DNA from: Caulobacter vibrioides
GTDB taxonomy: Bacteria > Pseudomonadota > Alphaproteobacteria > Caulobacterales > Caulobacteraceae
NCBI RefSeq assembly: GCF_002310375.3
Contig: NZ_CP023315.3
Span: forward strand, 1,364,001-1,428,000
DNA length: 64,000 nucleotides
Reading direction: 5' to 3'
Position 1 is the first letter of the stretch; every line of letters begins with the position of its first letter. The notes beneath the pieces were generated by a model. That model made no database searches and was not told the origin of the DNA. It saw only the letters and a list, made by a program, of their open reading frames with translations. The position numbers were made by a program, and so were the translations under genes. This document shows, piece after piece, positions 48,706 through 56,235 of the stretch.

Positions 48706-49331
48706 GCCAGGGTCTCCGACTTGCGGAACGCCGCCAGGACGGACCAGGCGGCCAGCTTGAGCGAGATCAGGACGTTCCAGCCCGCCATGGACAGGCCCAG
48801 GAACACCCAGGCGGCCTTGTCGCAGGCCGGGGGCTTGATGTCGGCCGTGCCCTTCAGCATCGCCTCAAGGTTCGAAGCCGCCGCAGCGTCGCCGCCCGAA
48901 CAGGTCTTGGGCCCCGGCCACCACTTCCACTCGGCGCCGGCGTGATAGGCCGCCAGACCCGCGCCGTAGAGGAAGATCGCGCCCAGCAGCAGGAGGCCGG
49001 GGACGCGCAGGCGCGGCCACAGCGGCGTGCGCTGCAGGATCACCGCGACCAGACCGACCGTCCCGGCGACCCAATAGACTTCGCGCTGCTTCAGGCACAG
49101 ATGACAGGGCGCGAGGCCGCCGAACTTCTCGAAGGCGTGGGCGATGGCCAGCAACAGCGCGCTCGACAGCAGCGCCATCAGCGGCCAATGCCGGGTCACG
49201 ACGTCGACAGTGCGGTCCACGATCGACTGCGCGGGGGGCTGGACCGGCGCCGGGCCGCGCACGGGCGTGGCTTGCGGCTCAAGCGCGTCGGCCGGACCAG
49301 CCTTCTCGACCTTCGGGTCCTCTTTCGTCAT
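48702..49331 (-). CDS. DsbB-like disulfide bond formation protein
   Basis: A 209-aa four-helix DsbB-family protein. A Pro-rich cytoplasmic N-terminus (residues 1-45) precedes TM1, then LAPCHLCLKQREVYW contains the quinone-linked CxxC; a later periplasmic loop carries KTCSGGDAAAAS and PPACDKAAW, the second Cys pair. It should reoxidise a periplasmic DsbA using ubiquinone, which fits its coupling to coq7. It overlaps coq7 by 4 bp and the YqaA gene by 4 bp. Confidence 0.88.
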   Translation of the reverse strand: MTKEDPKVEKAGPADALEPQATPVRGPAPVQPPAQSIVDRTVDVVTRHWPLMALLSSALLLAIAHAFEKFGGLAPCHLCLKQREVYWVAGTVGLVAVILQRTPLWPRLRVPGLLLLGAIFLYGAGLAAYHAGAEWKWWPGPKTCSGGDAAAASNLEAMLKGTADIKPPACDKAAWVFLGLSMAGWNVLISLKLAAWSVLAAFRKSETLA

Positions 49332-49936
49332 GCCAAGCAGGCTCCCGCGTCTCCACTTCCGCCTAGGAGGTGGCTGGCGCCGAGACCGATAACAAGGAGC
49401 GCGATCAAAATTCCGGCGAACAAAGCCAGACGACGCTCGATCACCGGCAGCAGGGCCGGGCCGAACTTCTTGACCACGAACGCCACCAGGAAGAACCGCG
49501 CGCCCCGGGTGATCACCGACGCGGCGATGAACATCGGGAAGCTGAACGCCGCCAGACCCGAGGCGATGGTCACCAGCTTGTAGGGGATGGGCGTCAGGCC
49601 CTTGGCCAGGATCAGCCAGACCCCGTACTTGCCGTACCAGCACTGGAACTCCTCCAGCCCGCCAGCGTGGCCGGTGACCTTCATCATCCAGATGCCCAGG
49701 TCTTGCAGAAAGAAGCCGATTGCATAGCCGAGAATGCCGCCCAGCACCGAGGCCAGGGTGCACAGCGCGGCGTAATGCCAAGCCTTCTCGGGCCGGGCCA
49801 AGCACATCGGCGCCAGCATCACATCCGGCGGGATGGGAAAGAATGAGCTCTCGGCGAACGAGACGGCGAACAGGCTCTTGGAGGCGTGACGGGAGGCGGC
49901 CAGGCCCATGACCCAGTCGTAGAGGCGACGCAGCAT
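49328..49936 (-). CDS. YqaA/DedA-family membrane protein
   Basis: A 202-aa integral membrane protein of the SNARE-associated/DedA family, YqaA branch: FAVSFAESSFFPIPPDVMLA, GGILGYAIGFFLQDLGIW, KGLTPIPYKLVTIASGLAAF and FPMFIAASVITRGARFFLVA are diagnostic, including the conserved Glu and TPIPYK re-entrant loop. DedA-type proteins are linked to undecaprenyl-phosphate or lipid flipping. It heads the yqaA-dsbB-coq7 chain with overlapping ends. Confidence 0.92.
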   Translation of the reverse strand: MLRRLYDWVMGLAASRHASKSLFAVSFAESSFFPIPPDVMLAPMCLARPEKAWHYAALCTLASVLGGILGYAIGFFLQDLGIWMMKVTGHAGGLEEFQCWYGKYGVWLILAKGLTPIPYKLVTIASGLAAFSFPMFIAASVITRGARFFLVAFVVKKFGPALLPVIERRLALFAGILIALLVIGLGASHLLGGSGDAGACLA

Positions 49937-49960
49937 GCGAACTCCGATGTCGTGACCCGC

Positions 49961-50066
49961 TAAAGCCTTCCGCTTCGAAACGGAATCGTTTTGAAGCGGA
50001 AGGCTTTAGATCAGATACTTCGAGCGTGACTAGCGCCGAAACCGGTTCCCACTTTCGGCGTCACGC
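49961..50066. repeat. Pair of long hairpins between YqaA and hutA
   Basis: A 16-bp perfect stem TAAAGCCTTCCGCTTC / GAAGCGGAAGGCTTTA (49961-49976, 49993-50008) is followed by a second palindrome GCGTGAC...GCCGAAA / TTTCGGC...GTCACGC (50024-50066). The second shares the ACCGGTTCCCACTT core with the repeat at 1670-1732. The region lies after the hutA-like stop and may double as a terminator. Confidence 0.65.
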
Positions 50067-50148
50067 CCTAGCTAGCAGGGGCCGGGCCGCTTGTCCGCAA
50101 GGATGTCGGCGCGCGCGGCTTCCCGCCCGCGCGCGCCGCTCCGCCTGA

Positions 50149-52350
50149 TCAGAACTTGAGCGCCAGGGAAACGCTGTAGTTCCGTCCAGGCTGGCTGTAG
50201 GCGTCCTTGACCGCCGAGGTGTCGGACAGGCCGCGGACGTCGCTCCACCACCAGTATTTCTCGTCCGTCAGGTTGAAGACCCCGGCGCGAACGGTCACGG
50301 CGTCCGTCACCGCCCACCAGGCCGTGGCGTCGGCGACGGTGAAGGCCGCCGGGGTGAAGCAGCCGCCAGCGCAGGTCACACCCGCGCGGCTCGCCGACTT
50401 TCGGTCGGCGTGGATGACCGCGAGATCGCCGCCGAAGCGTCCGGAGGGCGCGCGATAGGCGACGCCGCCGGTGATCTTGACCGGATCGATCGAGACCAGC
50501 GGCGTGCTGACGCCTCGGGCCTTGGAGGAGCCCTTCGCATAGGCGATCGCCGCGCGGGCGGTGAAGCCGCCGCCCAGCTCGACGCTTCCGCGTGCTTCCG
50601 CGCCGCTGATCGTCACGCCCGACAGGTTCACGTACTGGTAGACGGCCGGGCTGGCGGCGGTGAAGTTCCCGCCGACCTGAACCTGCTCGATGAAGTCGTC
50701 GTACTCGCCGGTGAAGCCGGCCACCGAGAAGCGCCAGTTGTCCTTGTGCATGCGCAGGCCTGCTTCCAGGGTCTGGCTGGTTTCAGGTTTCAGGTCGGGA
50801 TTCGAGATCGACTGATAGTTCGAGACCGGATTGGAAAAGCCGGTGTTCACCTGCGAGGGCGAAGGGGCCTTGAAGCCCGTCGCGGCGTTGGCGAACACGG
50901 TGACGACGTCGCTGGCCTCCCAGACCAGGCCCAGCTTGGGCGACAGGTGCGAGTCGCTTTGGCCGGCGGCCGAGGCGTGGAACAGCGGGTCGGCCTTGGG
51001 ATCGAGCTTGTAGTAGTCGAAGCGCAGCGCCGGATAGAGCGTCAGGCGACCGACCTTGATCTCGTCCTGGACGTAGAGCCCGGCCAGGGTGAAGTCGGTG
51101 GTCGGGAAGGCCTTGGCCGGGAAGGCTTCGCCGACGGGCGGCACCGTACCGTCGCGCGTGCCGCTCTGGCGGGTGATCGACGCGTCGCCGCCCCAGACCA
51201 CGTCATGTGTCACCGCGCCCTGGTCGAAGCGACTGTGGAGTTCGACGCTGCCGCCAAATACGCGGTTGTTGAACGTGGCGTCGCGCGTGCGGTCAGCGGC
51301 GGTGTTGCGGTCCTCGGCCGAGAACTGCCGGGTCGTGCTCTTTTGCCAGTAGAGCGTGGTTTGAGCCGTGTCGATCAGGCCCTGGCCGCCGTCGAAGCGG
51401 TGGTCGACGGTGACCCGGTCGCGCTTGACCTTGTCGAAGGCGGTCATGCCGATGACGCTGGTCGCGGCCAAGGGCGGCTTGGCGATCGCCGACAGCACCG
51501 TCCAGTCGACGTCACGGTCCAGGTGGTCGACCGTCAGGCGGAAGCGGTTTTGATCATCGGGGCTGTAGATCAGCTTGCCCAGGATGGCGTTGGACTGGTT
51601 GTCCTCCGGATTGGCGGTGGTGCGGTCGGTGTTGGCGGCGTTGTTGGTCCCGGCCGTCTTCTGGCCCTCGCCGTCGCGGCGGGTGTAGGTCAGCAGGCCC
51701 TCCCAGCGGCCGGACTGGCCCGCCAGCAGCACGCTCTCGGTCCAGCTCTGGTCGGCCGAGGCGTAGCCGACGCGGGCCCGGCCCGCGAACGTTTTTCCGG
51801 GCTTGATGATATCGGACGGGTCCTTGGTGATGAAGCTGACCGAGCCGGCCAAGCCGTCGGAGCCGTACAGCGCCGAGGCGGGCCCTCGGACGATCTCCAC
51901 GGACTTCAGCGTGTCCAGGTCGACCTGATCGCCACGACCCACAGATTGCGCGCCGAAGGCGAAGCTGTCGGGCACGCGCACGCCGTCCACGACGATCAGC
52001 ACGCGATTGCCTTCCAGGCCCCGGATGTTGAAGCCCGCATTGCCGTCGCGCCCCGTCGAGGCGCCGGCGGCGGTGAAGCGGGCAGGGGCGCTGCGCACCG
52101 AAACGCCGGGTTCGTCGCGGACCAGGTCCTTGATGTCCTTGATCAAGCCGTCCTCGATCTCTTGGCCGGAGATCACGGTGACGCTGGCCGGCGCCTTGGA
52201 CAGGGCCTTCTCCGAGCGCGTGGCGGTGACGGTGACCTTGTCGACCTCGGTGGCGCTGGCCTCGGGCCTGCCGTCATCGGCGCGGGCGGCCGTAGCCATC
52301 AGAACGGCGGTGGAAGCGGCGGCGACGGCGGCGAGTTTCAGGCGCGACAT
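50149..52350 (-). CDS. hutA: TonB-dependent haem/haemoglobin-type receptor
   Basis: A 733-aa outer-membrane receptor. Signal peptide (AAVAAASTAVLMATAARA), TonB box region VDKVTVTATRSEKALSKAPA, plug domain (about 40-150: GFNIRGLEGNRVLIVVDGVR) and a 22-strand barrel to the C-terminal SVSLALKF. The class resembles haemoglobin/transferrin/lactoferrin-type receptors (RVPDSFAFG). From memory the Caulobacter hutA gene (CC2194) is an iron-repressed haemin receptor about 50 genes from gcrA, which matches this position. A TGCGAATGGCTCGCA box lies 27 bp upstream of the start. It takes up haem or a related iron source. Confidence 0.85.
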   Translation of the reverse strand: MSRLKLAAVAAASTAVLMATAARADDGRPEASATEVDKVTVTATRSEKALSKAPASVTVISGQEIEDGLIKDIKDLVRDEPGVSVRSAPARFTAAGASTGRDGNAGFNIRGLEGNRVLIVVDGVRVPDSFAFGAQSVGRGDQVDLDTLKSVEIVRGPASALYGSDGLAGSVSFITKDPSDIIKPGKTFAGRARVGYASADQSWTESVLLAGQSGRWEGLLTYTRRDGEGQKTAGTNNAANTDRTTANPEDNQSNAILGKLIYSPDDQNRFRLTVDHLDRDVDWTVLSAIAKPPLAATSVIGMTAFDKVKRDRVTVDHRFDGGQGLIDTAQTTLYWQKSTTRQFSAEDRNTAADRTRDATFNNRVFGGSVELHSRFDQGAVTHDVVWGGDASITRQSGTRDGTVPPVGEAFPAKAFPTTDFTLAGLYVQDEIKVGRLTLYPALRFDYYKLDPKADPLFHASAAGQSDSHLSPKLGLVWEASDVVTVFANAATGFKAPSPSQVNTGFSNPVSNYQSISNPDLKPETSQTLEAGLRMHKDNWRFSVAGFTGEYDDFIEQVQVGGNFTAASPAVYQYVNLSGVTISGAEARGSVELGGGFTARAAIAYAKGSSKARGVSTPLVSIDPVKITGGVAYRAPSGRFGGDLAVIHADRKSASRAGVTCAGGCFTPAAFTVADATAWWAVTDAVTVRAGVFNLTDEKYWWWSDVRGLSDTSAVKDAYSQPGRNYSVSLALKF

Positions 52351-52376
52351 CGAGATCCCCTCTAAACACTAAAGTA

Positions 52377-52391
52377 TGCGAATGGCTCGCA
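52377..52391 (-). promoter_or_regulatory. Predicted Fur-type box upstream of hutA
   Basis: TGCGAATGGCTCGCA has inverted TGCGA/TCGCA arms and differs from TGCGAATGATTCGCA, the alphaproteobacterial Fur-family consensus as I recall it, at two central positions. It lies 27 bp before the hutA start, overlapping the likely promoter. Confidence 0.6.
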
Positions 52392-52445
52392 ACTGGCGGT
52401 GTGGGGGACCTAAAGCTGTCGGGCGGACCGGTCAAGCCAATTAAG

Positions 52446-52464
52446 ATTGATTCTCAGAATCAAT
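52446..52464 (+). promoter_or_regulatory. Second palindrome in the hutA divergent gap
   Basis: ATTGATTCT-C-AGAATCAAT is a perfect 9-bp-arm inverted repeat in an AT-rich stretch, 51 bp upstream of the DUF4198 gene. It resembles a classical Fur-type box and could control the plus-strand operon independently of the hutA box. Confidence 0.55.
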
Positions 52465-52514
52465 AGCAATAAGTCGATGTCGCCGCAGCCGATGCGGCGC
52501 TTGGGGTTTGTCTA

Positions 52515-53300
52515 ATGATCCGTTCGTTTCGCGCCGGCCTGACAGGCGGCGCGCTCCTGCTCGCTGTGCTCGGGCCCGCCGCCCAGGCCCATTCGCCCTA
52601 TCTGTTGCCGACTGTGTTCGACGCCTCTGACCGCAAGATCGTGACGGTGCAGGGGGCCTTCACCGAGAGCTTCTTCACGCCCGAGGTGGCGATGAAGTCC
52701 GATGGCTACGCCGTGATCGGGCCTGACGGCGTCCGCACCGCCCTGGTTCCGGTCTACACGCGCGAGCTTGCGCTGGTGGAGGCGACGACTGAGAAGCCCG
52801 GCACCTACCGGATCACCACCGGTCTGCGCGCCGGCCGCGTGGCCAAGGCGGCCCTGGTCAACGGCGAGTGGGAATTCTTCGAGGGCTCCAAGGCGCCGGC
52901 CGACGCCATCGACATGCAGAGCCTGACCCTGGCCGACGTCTATGTGACGCGCGGCGCGCCCAGCGACGCGGCCTTGGCCCCGCATGGCAAGGGCCTGGAG
53001 TTCCGGGCCGTGACCCATCCCAGCAAGATCGTCACCGGCCAGGACGCGGTGTTCGAGGTGCTGTTCGACGGCAAGCCCGTGGCCGGCCAGCCGATCACCC
53101 TGCACGGCGCCGACGACCGCTACGCCGACACCAAGGCGGCCCCCAGGACGCTGAAGAGCGACGCCAACGGCCGCTTCGCCGTTCGGGTCGATCGGTCGGG
53201 CGTCTACCAGATCCAGTCGCGCTATCGCGTCGACGCACCGGCCCCCGGCCAGCCGGGCCAGAGCTTCACCTACGCCCTGACCTTCGAATCCCTCCGTTGA
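52515..53300 (+). CDS. DUF4198 periplasmic protein (NikM/CbiK-like)
   Basis: A 261-aa secreted protein. Signal peptide RSFRAGLTGGALLLAVLGPA-AQA is followed immediately by HSPYLLPTVFDASDRKIVTV. The DUF4198 fold (beta-sandwich) shows at LADVYVTRGAPSDAALAPHG, EVLFDGKPVAGQPITLHGAD and DANGRFAVRVDRSGVYQIQS. Family members accompany metal (Ni, Co, Fe) uptake systems, and the N-terminal His after cleavage could be a metal ligand. It is divergent from hutA, 15 bp before the EF-hand gene. Confidence 0.88.
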   Translation: MIRSFRAGLTGGALLLAVLGPAAQAHSPYLLPTVFDASDRKIVTVQGAFTESFFTPEVAMKSDGYAVIGPDGVRTALVPVYTRELALVEATTEKPGTYRITTGLRAGRVAKAALVNGEWEFFEGSKAPADAIDMQSLTLADVYVTRGAPSDAALAPHGKGLEFRAVTHPSKIVTGQDAVFEVLFDGKPVAGQPITLHGADDRYADTKAAPRTLKSDANGRFAVRVDRSGVYQIQSRYRVDAPAPGQPGQSFTYALTFESLR

Positions 53301-53314
53301 GCGAGAGACCCGTC

Positions 53315-53782
53315 ATGAAGACCCGCACCCTCCTGACCGCCGCCGTGGCTGTGTCCTTGATCGCCGGCGCGGCCCACGCCGCCTCGCACGCCCGCGACAT
53401 CTTCATCAAGGAGCAGGACCAGAACGGCGACGGCGTCGTCACCAAGGACGAATACGCCGCCACCCGCGCCATCCAGTTCGCCAAGACCGACGCCGACAAC
53501 AGCGGCGCGCTGTCGCAAGCCGAGTACGTCGCCGAGTTCAAGGCGCGTCTGGAGGCCAAGCTGGCGACCTCCGACATGACGCCGGAGAAGAAGGCCGAGG
53601 AACGCATGCGCCAGATGCGGCAGACCGATGTCCGGTTCGGCGTGCTCGACAGCGACAAGAGCGGCGGAATCACCAAGGCCGAGTTCGACTATTCCGGCTG
53701 GCGGATGTTCGTGACCCACGACACCAACAATGACGGCGCGGTCTCGGCCGCCGACCCGATCAAGAGCGACCAGACGACCTGA
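53315..53782 (+). CDS. Secreted protein with four EF-hand loops
   Basis: A 155-aa protein with signal MKTRTLLTAAVAVSLIAGAA-HAA and four EF-hand-type loops: DQNGDGVVTKDE (35-46), DADNSGALSQAE (59-70), DSDKSGGITKAE (112-123) and DTNNDGAVSAAD (136-147; last position D). GAGAGACC precedes ATG 53315. It is cotranscribed with the DUF4198 gene under a putative iron box, suggesting a link between calcium and metal handling in the periplasm, which is inference. Confidence 0.9.
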   Translation: MKTRTLLTAAVAVSLIAGAAHAASHARDIFIKEQDQNGDGVVTKDEYAATRAIQFAKTDADNSGALSQAEYVAEFKARLEAKLATSDMTPEKKAEERMRQMRQTDVRFGVLDSDKSGGITKAEFDYSGWRMFVTHDTNNDGAVSAADPIKSDQTT

Positions 53783-53908
53783 GGCGTCGCAGGGGCGCTC
53801 CCTTGAGGGGAGGGCCCCTGGCCGTCCGGATTTGGATTTTTCGCGTTTCGTGGCTATCACCCCCGGCCAAGACAGGGTCCGCGCGGCCCGCACCGAAAGC
53901 TGAAGACC

Positions 53909-54157
53909 ATGAGCGACACGCCTCCCGACCGCCTCTCCGTCAATCCGGACAGCCCCCACTACGACGCGGCGCTGCTGGAACGTGGCATCGGCATCCGCTT
54001 CAAGGGCGTCGAGAAGACCAATGTCGAAGAGTACTGCATCAGCGAAAAGTGGGTGCGGGTCGCGGCCGGCAAGACCCTGGATCGCAAGGGCAATCCGATG
54101 ACGATCAAGCTGCAGGGCGACGTCGAGGCCTATTTCCGCGACACGGCCGAGGGCTGA
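53909..54157 (+). CDS. DUF3297 family small protein
   Basis: An 82-aa protein matching DUF3297 over its whole length: RLSVNPDSPHYDAALLERGI, GIRFKGVEKTNVEEYCISEK, WVRVAAGKTLDRKGNPMTIK. It is a small soluble proteobacterial protein of unknown role with a conserved Cys (EEYC). Well-formed start, 127 bp after the EF-hand gene. Confidence 0.88.
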   Translation: MSDTPPDRLSVNPDSPHYDAALLERGIGIRFKGVEKTNVEEYCISEKWVRVAAGKTLDRKGNPMTIKLQGDVEAYFRDTAEG

Positions 54158-54191
54158 GGCGCTGTCGACGAGCGATCCAGACCTTGAAGCG

Positions 54192-54434
54192 ATGGCGCGC
54201 GACGAGCTTGCGCGCGCCATCACGCTGCGCTGGCAGGACCTCAAAGGCGTGGTGCCCTGGGGCGACACCTTCGAAGGGATCTCGCCGGCCGGTCGCCATG
54301 TCGAGGTCGAGCGGAGCTATATCTGGGCCGCAGGCGAGGGCGGCGACATCCTGTGCGAGGTCAACGTCTATGGCGGACCGTCGCGCTATGAGCACGGCGC
54401 GCGGGTTTCCGCGGTTATTTCTCGCCCGTCCTGA
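54192..54434 (+). CDS. Small hypothetical protein
   Basis: An 80-aa protein starting 35 bp after the DUF3297 gene. It reads as a compact beta-rich domain (AITLRWQDLKGVVPWGDTFE, GISPAGRHVEVERSYIWAAG, GGDILCEVNVYGGPSRYEHG). No signal or membrane segment and no family I recognise. Codon use and the close spacing behind DUF3297 support it as coding. Confidence 0.65.
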   Translation: MARDELARAITLRWQDLKGVVPWGDTFEGISPAGRHVEVERSYIWAAGEGGDILCEVNVYGGPSRYEHGARVSAVISRPS

Positions 54435-54454
54435 TCACCTTGGCCGTGCATCCA

Positions 54455-54475
54455 TAACGCTGTTGCGTTAACCAT
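54455..54475 (+). promoter_or_regulatory. CtrA-like half-site with TAACGC palindrome
   Basis: TAACGC (54455-54460) and GCGTTA (54465-54470) form an inverted repeat, and the right arm runs into TTAACCAT (54468-54475), the CtrA half-site. The block lies 46 bp before the His-rich gene. The gcrA gap has a similar GCGTTAA palindrome at 5883-5896. Confidence 0.45.
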
Positions 54476-54521
54476 AGACGGCGCCAAGAAGCGGCGCGTC
54501 GCGTGGGGCGGAGAAATCGGC

Positions 54522-55292
54522 GTGTACCAGTCAGAATTTCCGGTCGATCAACCGGTGCCGGTCTTCGATCCGACGCTGGTGTTTCTTCTCGTGCTGGCCG
54601 GCCTGGCGATCATCGGCCTGGCCTTCTTCGCCGGCCGCCTGACGGGGCGGGGCGACAAGGGCGACAAGCACGCCGAGACGCCCAAGATCATTCATGAAGC
54701 CATCAAGGCCAAGTGCGTGGCCGCCAGCAGCGCTCACTCCGGCGAGCTGGTCACCAAGACCCAGGACCTGATCGACGAGGTCAAGCTGCGGATCGGCCCG
54801 GTGCTGGCGTTCGGCGGCCCGTGCGGCAAGACCTTCGAGCTGCTGAACAAGGCCATGAAGGGCGAGCGTCCCGAGGAAAAGAAGGACGATCACGGCAAGG
54901 GCGACAAGCACGGTCACGGCAAGGGCCATGACCACAAGGGCCACGACAAGGATCATGATCACGCCGCTGGCGGCGGTCACCACGACGACCCGAAGGCCAC
55001 GCCCGCCAAGGCCGGGGTTGAGGTCCTGAGCCGCAATGTGACGATCGTCGGCTCGCAGACGGTGCTGCTGACCGACGTCAAGCCCGACCATGGCGAGCAC
55101 GACCACCACGACGACGCCCCCAAGCCCCTGGAGTACAAGGAGCACATCCAGCTCCTGCGGCTGGCCGTCGCCGAGTTCTCCGACTTCTGGAACCGCAAGA
55201 CGTGCCTCGATGAACTGCGCGCTTGTCAGAAGGCGCTGCTGACGACGCCGGAGCCGCCAAAGGACAAGCTGGGCGCCGCCGCCCATCACTGA
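54522..55292 (+). CDS. His-rich single-pass membrane protein
   Basis: A 256-aa protein starting at GTG. A short extracytoplasmic start leads into one TM helix (about 18-42: PTLVFLLVLAGLAIIGLAFF), a soluble segment (45-118) with Cys residues (AKCVAASS, GPCGKTFE), then a His/Asp/Lys-rich stretch at 124-154 (HGKGDKHGHGKGHDHKGHDK) and a second cluster at 190-196. The C-terminal domain (200-256) holds two more Cys (TCLDELRAC). The His clusters suggest Zn, Ni or Cu binding. No family recognised; metal buffering or sensing at the inner membrane is inference. Confidence 0.8.
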   Translation: MYQSEFPVDQPVPVFDPTLVFLLVLAGLAIIGLAFFAGRLTGRGDKGDKHAETPKIIHEAIKAKCVAASSAHSGELVTKTQDLIDEVKLRIGPVLAFGGPCGKTFELLNKAMKGERPEEKKDDHGKGDKHGHGKGHDHKGHDKDHDHAAGGGHHDDPKATPAKAGVEVLSRNVTIVGSQTVLLTDVKPDHGEHDHHDDAPKPLEYKEHIQLLRLAVAEFSDFWNRKTCLDELRACQKALLTTPEPPKDKLGAAAHH

Positions 55293-55516
55293 CAGATCGC
55301 CGTTCAGGAAGGCGAGATGACTATTCTCTGCTCACGCGACGTGCGATTGTGGCGCATCTTTGGCCCCGATGCGGACGAGCATTGAGCTGCAGCGGCGCCA
55401 GAGCCCAAACAAAAGATGCTCACGCCGCCTGAAAGGGCTGCGGTCGAGCGCAACGGATTGGCGAAAAGTCGCTCCTTCCGAAGGCGACGACGCCCGGGAG
55501 GACGAAGGGAAGGGAT

Positions 55517-56026
55517 ATGACCGCAACGGTCTCTCCGATCACGTCTGGTGCGCCCGAGGCGACCGAGGTCAATGTGAGCCTGTCGGACTACGTACCCTAT
55601 CGTCTGGCGACGGCGTCGGCGGCCGTCAGCCGCCTGATCGCGCGCGCCTACGAAGACCGCTTTGGTCTGACGATCCCGCAGTGGCGGCTGATGTCGGTCC
55701 TGGCCGAAGGCTCCCTGACCCAGCACACGGCCGTGACCCGCACCGCCATGGACAAGGTTCGGGTCAGCCGCGCCGCCCAGGAACTGGTCATCCGCCGCCT
55801 GGTGGCTCGCACCACGGTGCGATCGGACCGTCGCTCGCACACGCTGGAGCTCACCGCCGCCGGCCGGCGCCTGTTCGCCGAGATCGCGCCCCTGGCCCTG
55901 GCCTATGAGGCGACACTGCTGGCGGGCCTGGCCCCCAGCGAGGTGGCGACCTTCAAGCGTCTGCTCGATCACCTGGAGACCGCCGCCATCCAACTGGCCG
56001 GCGGCGAGACCATCACGCCGCCTTAG
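55517..56026 (+). CDS. MarR-family transcriptional regulator
   Basis: A 169-aa MarR regulator: YVPYRLATASAAVSRLIARA, YEDRFGLTIPQWRLMSVLAE, TRTAMDKVRVSRAAQELVIR (recognition helix), RLVARTTVRSDRRSHTLELT (wing) and a C-terminal dimer helix. It binds as a dimer, usually to aromatic or antibiotic-responsive promoters. It stands alone; the 224-bp upstream gap has no gene and only weak inverted repeats. Ligand unknown. Confidence 0.92.
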   Translation: MTATVSPITSGAPEATEVNVSLSDYVPYRLATASAAVSRLIARAYEDRFGLTIPQWRLMSVLAEGSLTQHTAVTRTAMDKVRVSRAAQELVIRRLVARTTVRSDRRSHTLELTAAGRRLFAEIAPLALAYEATLLAGLAPSEVATFKRLLDHLETAAIQLAGGETITPP

Positions 56027-56080
56027 GGGCTGAACTCCCTTGCGGACGCGACAACCGCGATACTGCAAAGACTAACCGCT

Positions 56081-56194
56081 CGTCATCCCGGAAGCCTCGC
56101 AGAGGCTATCCGGGACCCAGGGGCGAGCGGCAGTGCGGTAGCCCCTGGGTCCCGGCGCTACAGCCCGCTACGCGGTCTTCCGGCCGGGATGACG
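56081..56194. repeat. Long palindromic repeat (second copy of TGTCATCCCGG type)
   Basis: CGTCATCCCGG at the left faces CCGGGATGACG at the right; inside, ATCCGGGACCCAGGGGC faces GCCCCTGGGTCCCGG. It lies between the convergent MarR and P1 peptidase genes. Confidence 0.85.
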
Positions 56195-56235
56195 ACGGAA
56201 AACTGATTTCAGCAGATTGAGCACCGCCCCTGAGG

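Noticed and set aside
50410..52365. 651-codon frame opposite the hutA-like gene
   Set aside because: Antisense shadow of a well-supported TonB receptor; composition Gly/Arg/Val/His-rich without structure.
55293..55516. Small gene upstream of the MarR regulator
   Set aside because: Short frames exist but lack ribosome sites and protein-like composition; only weak inverted repeats (GTCGC...GCGAC) are present.
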